Positions 8,075-16,479 of a stretch of 64,000 nt of DNA are shown piece after piece; the first letter of the stretch is position 1, and every line of letters starts with the position of its first letter. Where the stretch lies: the NCBI RefSeq assembly GCF_013927005.1, contig NZ_CP055930.1:1240001-1304000 (forward strand), given 5' to 3'. Source of the stretch: Enterobacter sp. RHBSTW-00175 (GTDB lineage: Bacteria > Pseudomonadota > Gammaproteobacteria > Enterobacterales > Enterobacteriaceae). The position numbers and the translations under genes are program-made. Below the pieces are notes generated by a model. The model ran no database searches, was not told the origin of the DNA, and worked only from the letters and a program-made list of their open reading frames with translations.

Positions 8075-8557
8075 ATACCCGAAGAAATCAAATTTATAAA
8101 GATAAACTATGGTTCTATGATGACGTATCTGATTGCGGAAAGGTTGGGGCTAACAGAAATTGCGGTTCGGTGGACAATTCTCAGTCTGAACATCCCATTA
8201 ATCGAAAAATATCGACCATGGACAGAAAAGGAGAAAAAGATTATTCACACATATTCCCCTCGTGTTGACTGAGTTACTTTGCTGGCATTAATACTGCCGT
8301 GGCGTACACGTAGCGCTATATTTCGGATGATGGATAAATCAGGAGTTATCAGAGCAACAAAATGGAAAGAGCAGGAGCATCGGATTCTGGAGTAGTATTA
8401 TCCCGTTGAGAGGATTGCAATAATGGACAGACTGCCCGGCAGAACGCACTACGCTATCAGGAGTATGGCTAATCAACTGGGAATAAAGCTTATAGGCAGT
8501 TGTACGAGTCAACAAAAATTGACACAGGAAGCATGGCAGCTGCTGGACGAGAACTGA
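8075..8557 (+). pseudogene. Decayed gene with SANT/Myb-like HTH repeats
   Basis: In one frame from 8075: IPEEIKFIKINYGS, IAERLGLTEIAVR, SLNI, then RPWTEKEKKIIHTYSPR and a stop at 8270. In another frame after about 8330: WKEQEHRILE, stop, YYPVERIAIMDRLPGRT, then a partial third motif ending at 8557. The recurring W-x-x-x-E ... yyp ... LxGRTxxAI layout is that of tandem SANT/Myb-type DNA-binding repeats seen in phage and mobile-element proteins. Frames and stops show it is dead. It joins the H-repeat remnant directly. Confidence 0.5.
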
Positions 8558-8647
8558 TCCTCCCCATGTAATGTGGACACGGTACTAAGCGAGGTTCTGG
8601 GTTACCAGGCGCACACCTTCAGCCTGCGTGTACGCAAGATGTTCTAA
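8558..8647 (+). pseudogene. 3' fragment of an unidentified gene
   Basis: An open stretch reads TVLSEVLGYQAHTFSLRVRK then MF and stop at 8647. GC content returns to the chromosomal level here, so this is probably the end of the gene into which the island was inserted. A terminal Phe after alternating residues recalls outer-membrane beta-barrel ends, but the fragment is too short to name. It is followed ten bases later by a terminator. Confidence 0.35.
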
Positions 8648-8656
8648 TCGTGACTG

Positions 8657-8688
8657 TAAAACGGGGCCACTAATGGCCCCGTTTTTTT
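8657..8688. terminator. Bidirectional Rho-independent terminator
   Basis: Stem ACGGGGCC/GGCCCCGT with A-run before and T7 after. It closes the minus-strand redox operon (last stop at 8693) and the fragment ending at 8647. Confidence 0.85.
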
Positions 8689-8692
8689 ATCC

Positions 8693-9322
8693 TCAACGTA
8701 GCGCAACCCACTTCCACCCCACGCCCATCGTCCCCAGTACAATCGTCACCACCGCCGCCACATGCAGCAAAAAATCCACCGGATGCACCTCTACGGGATG
8801 ACAAAACGAAAGCAACGTTAACGCCATACAGGCAACGCCCGCTCCCGCCACTGCAAGCGTTCGCAGCGGATACAGCGCCCGGGTTCGGCGCAAATAACCG
8901 ATTACCAGCACCATCATCGGCACGCTCACCGCCATCATAAAGACATAACAGTTCACCTCATCAGGATGATGGGCCTGCGTATTCGTCTGGCCGAGACTTA
9001 ACCCCACGCTGCCCAGCCAGAGCACCACCAGCGGCACAAACCATCGCCAGCTCAAGGGTTTTCGCCCGGCGATGCTGAGCAAAAACGCATTACGAATAGC
9101 CAGCGTGCCGGTAATAAACACCAGGATTAACTGAAGCACAGCTAACACCGCGCCGGGTTGTGTCCAGTCGGTGGCGACACGCTGAAACATCAGGCTACTC
9201 AAGGCACCGCAGGGCAGCGCCATCATCAGCCAGGCAATGACTCTCCTGCTGTTTGTCCAGGGACGATAGACAGGCTTCGCGTCCCGACTCAGCTGTTCAA
9301 TTAACACCTCATGACTGCCCAT
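8693..9322 (-). CDS. NrsF/DUF1109 family membrane anti-sigma factor
   Basis: 209 aa with about six membrane segments after a cytoplasmic N-terminus. DUF1109 proteins hold an ECF sigma factor at the inner membrane and release it on redox or metal stress; in Caulobacter NrsF two conserved periplasmic cysteines are needed. Here Cys125 (EVNCYVF) and Cys174 (LSFCHPVEV) have nearly the same spacing as that pair; Cys38 and Cys165 are additional. The start overlaps the end of the sigma factor gene by 14 bases, so the two are translationally coupled. It is the last gene of a four-gene operon whose other members handle peroxide and disulfides. Confidence 0.88.
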   Translation of the reverse strand: MGSHEVLIEQLSRDAKPVYRPWTNSRRVIAWLMMALPCGALSSLMFQRVATDWTQPGAVLAVLQLILVFITGTLAIRNAFLLSIAGRKPLSWRWFVPLVVLWLGSVGLSLGQTNTQAHHPDEVNCYVFMMAVSVPMMVLVIGYLRRTRALYPLRTLAVAGAGVACMALTLLSFCHPVEVHPVDFLLHVAAVVTIVLGTMGVGWKWVALR

Positions 9323-9866
9323 GATTCGCTCCCATACGGCGAAGATTGGTTAATGCCCTGTGAAGTAATGATTTCACGGCTGCAATGCTCAGATTATGGC
9401 GCGCAGCGGCCTCCGCAAGGCTCATCTCCTGCAAATGGATATGTTCAACAATTTGCCGCTGTCGCGACGGAAGCTGGTCTAATATCCGCGCCAGCTGTTC
9501 TTCATTTTCCCGATGTTCCGGATTTTCTACCGTGGCACCGTCATACGCCCTTTCGTCATCCGTTTCTCGTTGCTGATAACGCCCACGGCGGCGCAACGCG
9601 TCAACAGCACGCGCCTGCACGATGGCCATCAGCCAGGGAAGAAACGCAAACGCCGGGTCGTAGGTGTGGCGAACCCGATGCACCGTCAGCAGGACATCCT
9701 GGATAACATCGTCAACCAGTGCGCTATCGGCAATCTGTCTGCGAACCAGCACCCGGATGGCCGGGACGATGGCCCGCAGCAGTTGCGTATAGGCTTCGCG
9801 ATCCCCCGCCTGGGCGGAGGCCATTAGCGCGGGCCAGCGCTCACGCGGGGCGAGATCGTTATCCAT
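9309..9866 (-). CDS. ECF-family RNA polymerase sigma factor
   Basis: 185 aa. Region 2 is visible around DDVIQDVLLTVHRVRHTY and FLPWLMAIVQARAVDALRRR; region 4 is LDQLPSRQRQIVEHIHLQE followed by the HTH (SLAEAAARHNLSIAAVKSLL). It is paired with a DUF1109 anti-sigma factor (overlap 14 bp) and lies 22 bases after the DsbD-like gene. Expected to redirect RNA polymerase to redox-stress promoters, probably including that of its own operon (see 11737-11762). Confidence 0.92.
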   Translation of the reverse strand: MDNDLAPRERWPALMASAQAGDREAYTQLLRAIVPAIRVLVRRQIADSALVDDVIQDVLLTVHRVRHTYDPAFAFLPWLMAIVQARAVDALRRRGRYQQRETDDERAYDGATVENPEHRENEEQLARILDQLPSRQRQIVEHIHLQEMSLAEAAARHNLSIAAVKSLLHRALTNLRRMGANHGQS

Positions 9867-9888
9867 AGTCCGCCACGATATTGTTACC

Positions 9889-11124
9889 TCATGCTTTTTT
9901 ACCGGATGCCTGATTCAGGGCATTCACCACAATCGACGGCGTAAGCACCTGCGGCAGCACTTTCGGTGCGCTGCCATCCGCCGGGTAGACCACATACAGC
10001 GGCAGCCCGCCCTGCCCAAACGCATTCATCGCATCATCGATATCAGCATTAAATTTAGTTGAATCGGCGACCATATAGACAGTTCCGGTGCGGGAAATCG
10101 CCTGTTTCACCGCCTGGGTGGATAACGATGTGCGATCGTTTACCTGGCAGGTAATACACCAGGATGCGGTGAAGTTGACGAAAATGGCTTTGCCGTGACC
10201 GCGCATTTCCGCCACAGTCTGTGGCGACCATTTCACCTCGGTAATGTTATCCGCAAGCGGGCTTTCCGGCTGGGCAGTTTGCGTGTGCATAACGCCCGGC
10301 AACGGCGTTATCGCCGCCAGAAACAACACCACCGTCACCGCCAGTAGCACTTTATAGCTGTGTCCGGTAAATCGCCTGCGCTGGGCAATACCGTACAGCC
10401 ACGCGGTAAAACTCACCACCACGGCACAGGCCAGCATCGCCGCCAGCGCGGTGGTTCCCGCCTGCTGCGCCAGAACCCAGACGAGCCAGGCAAAAGCGCC
10501 AAACATGGGAAAAGCGAGGCCGCGCTTGAGGATATCCATCCAGGCTCCCGGGCGCGGTAAGCGTTTTGCCATCCCCGGAAAGAGCGAAATCGCGGTAAAT
10601 GGCGCAGCAAACCCAAGCGCCAGCGCCAGAAAAATGGCCAGCGCCACGACAGGCGGCTGAACCAGCGCGTAACCCACGGCCCCCGCCATAAACGGTGCCG
10701 AACAGGGGGTAGCCACCACAATACCCAGTGCGCCAGTTAAGGCTGAACGCACAAACGCACCGCGCCCTTCGGCGTTGATTTCCCCTGCCCGCTGAAGCGA
10801 CAACCCGACTTCAAACACCCCCAGCAGGTTCAGCGCCGCCCCCAGAATGATCAACGCCAGCGCAGCAATCACCAGCGGTGACTGGAGCTGGAATCCCCAG
10901 CCCACCGCCGTTCCTCCGGCGCGCAGTGCCAGCAGCACGGCCGCCAGCGCCATCATGGTAAATATAACGCCAAGCAAAAAGCCCAGCCCTTCCGTACGGG
11001 CGCTCGCGCTGTTGCCCTGATGACGTAAAAGCCCCAGCGCCTTCAGCGAAATCACCGGAAAGACGCACGGCATAAAGTTGAGAATAATGCCGCCCGCGAA
11101 GGCGGCCAGAATAGCCGTTAGCAT
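9889..11124 (-). CDS. DsbD/ScsB-like thiol:disulfide interchange membrane protein, short form
   Basis: 411 aa. About eight membrane segments carry the DsbD-type cysteines Cys20 (FMPCVFPV) and Cys141 (ATPCSAPF). A C-terminal periplasmic thioredoxin-like domain has Cys323-x-x-Cys326 (SWCITC). Classical DsbD (about 565 aa) also has an N-terminal immunoglobulin-like domain, absent here. Such proteins carry electrons from cytosolic thioredoxin to periplasmic partners; the neighbouring exported peroxiredoxin is the obvious client. It lies 20 bases downstream of that gene. Confidence 0.88.
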   Translation of the reverse strand: MLTAILAAFAGGIILNFMPCVFPVISLKALGLLRHQGNSASARTEGLGFLLGVIFTMMALAAVLLALRAGGTAVGWGFQLQSPLVIAALALIILGAALNLLGVFEVGLSLQRAGEINAEGRGAFVRSALTGALGIVVATPCSAPFMAGAVGYALVQPPVVALAIFLALALGFAAPFTAISLFPGMAKRLPRPGAWMDILKRGLAFPMFGAFAWLVWVLAQQAGTTALAAMLACAVVVSFTAWLYGIAQRRRFTGHSYKVLLAVTVVLFLAAITPLPGVMHTQTAQPESPLADNITEVKWSPQTVAEMRGHGKAIFVNFTASWCITCQVNDRTSLSTQAVKQAISRTGTVYMVADSTKFNADIDDAMNAFGQGGLPLYVVYPADGSAPKVLPQVLTPSIVVNALNQASGKKA

Positions 11125-11144
11125 AGAAAACCCCGGAGGCTAAG

Positions 11145-11696
11145 TTACGAGTGCGATTGCGCGTATTTTTTCACGGCATCCATCGTTTTCTGGATATGTT
11201 CATCCGGGTTACGGTCGGTGTAACTCAGCAGGATTTTGCCGTCCGGGGCGATAACGTACGAGGTGCGGTCAGACAGAGTTTTGCCATTCATTTGCATCAG
11301 CGTTTTATACTCTGCCGCCACTTTTGCTCCTGGGTCGGCCGCCACCGCAAATTTGTCGCGACACTCCAGTTTCGAGAACTCATCCACCTGGTCGACATTC
11401 CCGGCGGTCACTCCCACCACGGTTGCCCCGAGTTTTTTAAAGTCATCCGTGGCTTCGGCAAAGGCGTGGGCTTCCAGCGTACAGCCCTTTGTAAATGCCG
11501 CCGGGAAGAAATAGAGCACCACCGGCCCTTTCTGTAGCGCCTGCTGCAACGAGAAGGTCAGCGGTTTACCGCCCAGCGCCCCTTGCAGGCTAAAGTCCGG
11601 GGCTTTATCCCCCACTTCCAGCGCAGCATGTGCGCTCATGGCAAAAAGAGAAAAGCTCAGTACAGCGGCGGCAGACAACGTTTTCAACGGTTTCAT
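11145..11696 (-). CDS. Exported peroxiredoxin (AhpC/TSA or bacterioferritin-comigratory type)
   Basis: 183 aa. The start at 11696 is chosen because it gives a clean signal peptide (MKPLKTLSAAAVLSFSLFAMSAHA, cut after residue 24) and has GGAG eight bases upstream; a longer in-frame start would add 25 residues before the signal. The peroxidatic cysteine is Cys72 in FPAAFTKGCTLEA and Cys112 in KLECRDKF is a candidate resolving residue. It would reduce hydroperoxides in the periplasm. First gene of an operon with a DsbD-like reductase that can recycle it, and with an ECF sigma/anti-sigma pair. Confidence 0.9.
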   Translation of the reverse strand: MKPLKTLSAAAVLSFSLFAMSAHAALEVGDKAPDFSLQGALGGKPLTFSLQQALQKGPVVLYFFPAAFTKGCTLEAHAFAEATDDFKKLGATVVGVTAGNVDQVDEFSKLECRDKFAVAADPGAKVAAEYKTLMQMNGKTLSDRTSYVIAPDGKILLSYTDRNPDEHIQKTMDAVKKYAQSHS

Positions 11697-11736
11697 GGTC
11701 AGCTCCATCAGGAAAAATGTATTACCTGAAGAGTAG

Positions 11737-11762
11737 TTCGCTAATGATGTCGAAAAGGTTTC
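11737..11762 (-). promoter_or_regulatory. Candidate ECF sigma promoter of the peroxiredoxin operon
   Basis: On the minus strand GAAACC, 16 bases, CGAA, about 40 bases upstream of the peroxiredoxin ATG. This resembles the GTAACC-N16-CGAA motif reported for Caulobacter SigF, the partner of NrsF. It suggests autoregulation by the sigma factor in the operon. The match is by eye only. Confidence 0.5.
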
Positions 11763-11818
11763 GCTGACCACGAAATTTTATTCATTTAGTGGGGATGGCG
11801 CGCAAGCAGGGAGACATA

Positions 11819-11849
11819 CCGCTCCGGGGAAACAACCCCGCGGAGCGGT
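11819..11849 (-). terminator. Strong hairpin after gss, possible terminator
   Basis: CCGCTCCG(C)GGGG pairs with CCCCGGAGCGG around a six-base loop, directly after the gss stop on the minus strand. No T-tract follows, so it may act as an mRNA 3'-end stabiliser rather than an intrinsic terminator. Confidence 0.4.
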
Positions 11850-11854
11850 TAGCA

Positions 11855-13717
11855 TTACTTATTTTTCTCGACAATTAACGGCTCAATGTCGCTCTCTTTT
11901 TTCACCACCAGCGTATCGTCCCCGCGCAAACAGGTGCCGCCATAGTTCCCGCCCACGGTAAAGGTACACACCTGAATATACTTGCCATCGACTTTTGGCA
12001 GGCACCACAGCTGCTGGTAGATATTTTTACGGTCAGCAAACTTGCCGCTGGATTTGTCCAGCAGTTCATCCTGCGGGCTTATCAGGTCGATGTTGCTGCC
12101 GCAGCGCCCGGCAATCGGTTTAGCGGCATAGCCAGTCTGTTTCAGCAGGGCGTTCACCTCAAAATCGGTATCCAGAAGGTAACGGTGGTTCGGGAAGAGC
12201 TGCCACAGCACCGGCAGGATCGCCTTGTTGCCAGGAATAACCGTCCACAGCGGCTCGAACACCAGCACTTCCGGGCGCAGCAGCACATCGATCAGGCGCA
12301 CTTCACCTTCAGGATGCCCGGTGCGGATCGGCACCGCAGCGTATTCGGTTTCGCTCACTTCACGGATTTGCTCAATCGCCGTTTCCCAGGCCCAGGTTTT
12401 CCACACGCAGTTCACGTGGCGGCCTTCATTGTCGACCAGTTGCCCGGCGCTGTCCCAGCTTAGCGCGCCAAGTCCGTGCAGGATCCGGGTTTCAAACCCG
12501 GCCTGAATGAGCGAGCGCTGGATAAACAGGGCGTGATAATCCTCTTCGATATCGTTGTCCTGCATGATGTGAACAAACGGCCGGGCGTGGCTGTGTTTCC
12601 ACGCGCCAGTAAGTTCTTCCAGTAGCCCTTCAGCCGGGTTGTGGCCATTCCCGCGATAGCCATTTTTCACCCACTCTTCAAGGATCAACCCGCCCTCGGT
12701 GTGGCAGGAAGCGGAATCGGCGTTGTACTCGTATACCTTCAGCCCGCGCTCATCCATACAGAAATCCATACGACCGGTGATCATATGGTGACGACGCCAT
12801 TGCCAGGAAAGACGCAGACGCGGCCAGAGGATTTTCGGGATGTCGAAAAGCGCCAGTAAGTTATCGTCTTTCAGCACCTTGTCGGTGGCGTGCAGGTACA
12901 TCAGATGCAGTTCGTTGGTGGCTTTGATAAGTTCCTGCTCGGCGCTTTCAGTGATGGTGAAATACTGGCAGGGATCTTTATTGATAAAGTGACCGTTCGC
13001 CTGCACGTAGGCCTTCTGAAGGGCATCGTCTTCGTTGAGCCATTTCCCGTCGAACTGACGTTTGTTTTTCAGCCGCGCACCGCTGATTTTAAGCAACTCG
13101 CCGTCGATTTCCGGCTGCGGCAGGCTGTGTTCGGTGTCATCGGTCTGGATCATCCAGCCGAGGATCTCGGTGTCATTGAAGGTGTCATGAAGGGTGTAAC
13201 ACCCGTTCTCAACGCTCAGACGCAGTTCACGCGTCCACTGCTGCCCTAACGGGAGCGGGGAGTGAATAACGTTCTGCTCCGCAATGCGGATCTTATCATC
13301 CAGCAGCTGGGTAATAACGGCAACGTGCCCGGTTTCATGGAACTCGCCGCCCTTTTGCCAGATAAGCAACGCCCCGGCCTGCGGCGCGCGTTTTGAGCCA
13401 TTGGCAAAGGCCTGCAATGGCAAGATGTTATCGTTCACCACTTCGCGCAAAAAGCGCAGAGAGAAGATCTCCCACGCCATGCCGACATCGGTAAAAATCA
13501 CACCGTAGTTGAGGAACAGGAAACGGCGGGCGAACTCAACACACTGCCACTTGTGGCCCATGTATTCGTTGCTGATATAGCTTCTGAAATCCGCGTCTTC
13601 AGGGTAGTTACGTGGATCGAGGCTGCCGTAATTTGAAGAGTAAATCGCCACGCCACCCGGCGCATAACCTAACAACGTCCCGAACGGAGCGTCACTGCTT
13701 AACTTTCCTTTACGCAT
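11855..13717 (-). CDS. gss: Bifunctional glutathionylspermidine amidase/synthetase
   Basis: 620 aa, one more than E. coli Gss. The N-terminal CHAP-type amidase domain (about 1-200) has Cys59 in HKWQCVEFARR and His131 in HETGHVAV, the E. coli catalytic residues. The C-terminal ATP-grasp-like synthetase domain includes MDFCMDERGLKVYEYNADS and ends with GGNYGGTCLRG. It joins glutathione and spermidine using ATP, and hydrolyses the conjugate; glutathionylspermidine mixed disulfides protect protein thiols from oxidation. Cytoplasmic. Its neighbours (yghU, peroxiredoxin operon) also concern thiol redox. Confidence 0.97.
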   Translation of the reverse strand: MRKGKLSSDAPFGTLLGYAPGGVAIYSSNYGSLDPRNYPEDADFRSYISNEYMGHKWQCVEFARRFLFLNYGVIFTDVGMAWEIFSLRFLREVVNDNILPLQAFANGSKRAPQAGALLIWQKGGEFHETGHVAVITQLLDDKIRIAEQNVIHSPLPLGQQWTRELRLSVENGCYTLHDTFNDTEILGWMIQTDDTEHSLPQPEIDGELLKISGARLKNKRQFDGKWLNEDDALQKAYVQANGHFINKDPCQYFTITESAEQELIKATNELHLMYLHATDKVLKDDNLLALFDIPKILWPRLRLSWQWRRHHMITGRMDFCMDERGLKVYEYNADSASCHTEGGLILEEWVKNGYRGNGHNPAEGLLEELTGAWKHSHARPFVHIMQDNDIEEDYHALFIQRSLIQAGFETRILHGLGALSWDSAGQLVDNEGRHVNCVWKTWAWETAIEQIREVSETEYAAVPIRTGHPEGEVRLIDVLLRPEVLVFEPLWTVIPGNKAILPVLWQLFPNHRYLLDTDFEVNALLKQTGYAAKPIAGRCGSNIDLISPQDELLDKSSGKFADRKNIYQQLWCLPKVDGKYIQVCTFTVGGNYGGTCLRGDDTLVVKKESDIEPLIVEKNK

Positions 13718-13872
13718 GTATCCAACCTAAAACAGGCAGGCGGCAATTTTTTGAAGGGTTGTTGTCGTCTGCACGTTGTAATTAACCTGACAGAGGTGGA
13801 TTTATCATACACCTGCGTGGCAAATTATTCGTCGCGACAATAACTAAAAAATTCACAACATCAGGAGTCAAC

Positions 13873-14421
13873 ATGAGCTTACAGGCGCAACCGCTTGAAT
13901 GGGGTCACGGCCCACACACTTTCGAAGTGTTCCTGGAACCAACCTGCCCTTTCTCGGTTAAAACATTCAACAAGTTAAACGCGTTCCTGGAACAGGCGGG
14001 TGCAGATAAGGTGACGGTCAAAATCCGTTTACAGTCTCAGCCGTGGCATCTGTTTTCCGGCGTGATTGTGCGCTGCATTCTGGCGGCGTCCACATTGCCG
14101 GATGGCAAAGCCGCAGCGCACAAGGTGATGCAGTCCGTGGCCGATCATCGCGAAGAGTTTGAGTTTACCGACCACTGTAGCGGCCCGAATATGCAGGCGA
14201 CGCCAGAAGAGATCGTCGCGCGCATTGAACGTTACAGCGGGGTACAGGTTGCAGAGGCGTTTGCCCGCCCGGAATTGCAAACCGAGATTAAGTGGCACTG
14301 TAAATATGCGCGCCAGAACGGTATTCACGTCTCCCCGACGTTTATGGTCAATGGCCTGGTGCAGGCGGATTTGGGCAGTGGCGATGACGTAGAAGTGTGG
14401 GCGAAACGGGTTCTGGGATAG
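13873..14421 (+). CDS. DsbA-family thioredoxin-fold protein
   Basis: 182 aa, no signal peptide, so cytoplasmic. The thioredoxin-like start FEVFLEPTCPFSVKTF has Cys25 in a CPFS motif, lacking the second cysteine of a CxxC pair; the end carries the cis-Pro loop HVSPTFMVNG typical of DsbA-like folds. Such one-cysteine proteins may use glutathione or act on conjugates, which suits the divergent gss neighbour, but no substrate can be assigned. The start follows CAGGAG by six bases. It is followed by a REP pair. Confidence 0.75.
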   Translation: MSLQAQPLEWGHGPHTFEVFLEPTCPFSVKTFNKLNAFLEQAGADKVTVKIRLQSQPWHLFSGVIVRCILAASTLPDGKAAAHKVMQSVADHREEFEFTDHCSGPNMQATPEEIVARIERYSGVQVAEAFARPELQTEIKWHCKYARQNGIHVSPTFMVNGLVQADLGSGDDVEVWAKRVLG

Positions 14422-14438
14422 CGTTGTGCAGCCTGTCA

Positions 14439-14519
14439 TGTCGGGTGGCGGCTGCGCCTTACCCGACCTACAAAACACGAAACCCTGTAGGTCGGGTAAG
14501 CGAAGCGCCACCCGACACG
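14439..14519. repeat. BIME: two inverted REP units
   Basis: TGTCGGGTGGCGGCTGCGCC and its near-complement AAGCGAAGCGCCACCCGACA flank a short spacer. It sits between the converging DsbA-like gene and the peptide ABC operon, where it can stabilise or end both transcripts. Confidence 0.85.
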
Positions 14520-14527
14520 TTTAAGGC

Positions 14528-15505
14528 TCAAATCTTAAACAACCAGCACGCCGTAAAATGCCCTGGCGCTATCTCCTGCATCGCGGGCTCCTGCGCCTGA
14601 CAAACCGGCATGGCATGTGGGCAACGGCTGCAAAACTTACAGCCCGGCAGCGTTGAGGTTGGCCCGGGAATTTCACCGCGCAAAGTCGCTTCTTCGAGGT
14701 TACGAATACGCGGGTCCGGCTGCGGCACCGCCGCCAGCAGCGCGCGCGTGTAAGGATGCGCCGGATGCTGATACAGCTCGTTTGCGGGCGCAACCTCCAC
14801 TAGCTTACCGAGATACATCACCCCGATACGGCTGGAAATATGGCGCACCATCGACAGGTCATGAGCGATAAACAGATAGGTCAGATCCAGCTCCTGCTGG
14901 AGATCCTGCAATATATTTACCACCTGCGCCTGCACTGATACATCCAGCGCCGACAGCGGCTCATCACACAGCACGAATTCCGGGCGCACGGACAACGCCC
15001 GTGCGATGCTGATACGCTGACGCTGCCCGCCGCTGAACTCATGCGGGAACCGCTCAAGATGTTCCTTTTTAAGCCCGACCTTATACAGTAGTGTTTCAGT
15101 CCGCTCCCGCTGCTCTTCCCGGCTGTAGCCGTGGATCTGCATTGGCTCAGCCACCAGCTGTTGCACCGTCATACCGGGGTTAAGCGACGAATACGGGTCC
15201 TGAAAAATCGCCTGCATTCTTTTACGCAGCGGCTTCAGCTCTTTTTCGCGGGCGTGGGCGATCTCTTGCCCGGCAAAATGGATCTCGCCCGATGTGATAT
15301 CGAACAGGCGCAGGATGGCGCGCCCGAGGGTCGATTTCCCGCAACCGGATTCCCCGACCAGGCCAAAGGTTTCACCACGCTGAATATCAAAGCTCACCCC
15401 GTCAACCGCTTTCACCGCCACGCCTTTGCGCAGCAGGCCGCCGTTAAGCTGATAATGTTTGCGCAGTTCCCGTACGCTCACTAAAGGCGAATGTTGCTCG
15501 CTCAT
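14528..15505 (-). CDS. Peptide ABC transporter ATP-binding protein (DppF/OppF type)
   Basis: 325 aa. Walker [10 protein letters not shown], signature FSGGQRQRISIARAL, Walker B VLCDEPLSALD and the H-loop IAHDLSMV are complete. The C-terminal oligopeptide-type extension has cysteines (CKFCSRCPHAMPVC) found in this subfamily. One of the two ATPases that power the importer; the ATG overlaps the stop of the partner ATPase gene by four bases. Last gene of the operon, followed by a REP pair. Confidence 0.93.
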   Translation of the reverse strand: MSEQHSPLVSVRELRKHYQLNGGLLRKGVAVKAVDGVSFDIQRGETFGLVGESGCGKSTLGRAILRLFDITSGEIHFAGQEIAHAREKELKPLRKRMQAIFQDPYSSLNPGMTVQQLVAEPMQIHGYSREEQRERTETLLYKVGLKKEHLERFPHEFSGGQRQRISIARALSVRPEFVLCDEPLSALDVSVQAQVVNILQDLQQELDLTYLFIAHDLSMVRHISSRIGVMYLGKLVEVAPANELYQHPAHPYTRALLAAVPQPDPRIRNLEEATLRGEIPGPTSTLPGCKFCSRCPHAMPVCQAQEPAMQEIAPGHFTACWLFKI

Positions 15506-16479
15506 GCCTGAACCTCCTTATCTGCCCATAACCAGCACGCGGCGCGATGGCCTTCTCCTGTGGTGTAAAACGCTGGCTGCCTTTCGCACTGGGGCATCCG
15601 TTTTGGACAACGTTCGGCAAACGGGCAGCCCGGGGGCGGGTTGAGCAAGCCTGGTGGCGAGCCTTCGATAGGCGAAAGGCGATGATTCACCTCGCCGGGG
15701 CGCGGCAGCGAGGCCAACAGCCCCTGGGTGTAAGGGTGCGCCGGACGATAGAAAATGTCCTCCACGCTCCCTTCTTCCATCACCAGCCCGCCGTACATCA
15801 CCACCACGCGGCTACACACCTGTGCCACCACGCCGAGATCGTGAGTGACCAGCAAAATGGCGGTCTGCGTTTTCTGTTGCAGGCTTTTCAGCAGACGCAG
15901 GATCTGCGCCTGAATGGTCACGTCCAGCGCGGTGGTGGGCTCGTCGGCAATCAGCAGTTTTGGGTTACAGGAGAGCGCTATCGCTATCATCACGCGCTGG
16001 CGCATCCCGCCGCTGAACTCGTGCGGATACTGGCTATAGCGGCGTTCAGCCTCGGCAATGCCGACCTGCTCCAGCATGTCAATCGCCGCAGCTTTTGCCG
16101 CTTTTTTTGACAAACCTTTGTTACGCACCAGGATCTCTGACATCTGTTTGCCGATGGTCAGCACCGGGTTCAGGGCCGTCATCGGATCCTGGAAAATCAT
16201 CGCAATGTCGTTGCCACGAATGGCGCGCAGCTGCTCGGGGGTTTTCTGTGCCAGATCGTCGTTCTGAAAACGGATACTGCCACCGGTTATCCGCCCGTTG
16301 CTGCCCAGAAGCTGAATGATCGACTTACAGGTGACGCTTTTGCCGCAGCCGGATTCACCGACGATGCCGACAAGTTCTCCAGGCTGAATCTGAAAGCTCA
16401 CGCCGCGCACGGCATGAACATCGCCATCGCGCGTATGAAAGGTGGTTTGCAGGTTATCGAGTTCTAATAAGTTACTCAT
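15502..16479 (-). CDS. Peptide ABC transporter ATP-binding protein (DppD/OppD type)
   Basis: 325 aa from the ATG at 16479, which has GGGAG eight bases upstream and overlaps the preceding permease stop by eight bases; a longer in-frame start would add 13 unlikely residues. Walker [12 protein letters not shown], signature [15 protein letters not shown], Walker [14 protein letters not shown], then the oligopeptide-type tail with [14 protein letters not shown]. Works as a heterodimer with the next gene product on the cytoplasmic face. Confidence 0.93.
   Translation of the reverse strand: MSNLLELDNLQTTFHTRDGDVHAVRGVSFQIQPGELVGIVGESGCGKSVTCKSIIQLLGSNGRITGGSIRFQNDDLAQKTPEQLRAIRGNDIAMIFQDPMTALNPVLTIGKQMSEILVRNKGLSKKAAKAAAIDMLEQVGIAEAERRYSQYPHEFSGGMRQRVMIAIALSCNPKLLIADEPTTALDVTIQAQILRLLKSLQQKTQTAILLVTHDLGVVAQVCSRVVVMYGGLVMEEGSVEDIFYRPAHPYTQGLLASLPRPGEVNHRLSPIEGSPPGLLNPPPGCPFAERCPKRMPQCERQPAFYTTGEGHRAACWLWADKEVQA

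Noticed and set aside
8065..8268. 67-codon frame in the decayed region
   Set aside because: Out of frame with the recognisable SANT-like motifs and without a start signal.
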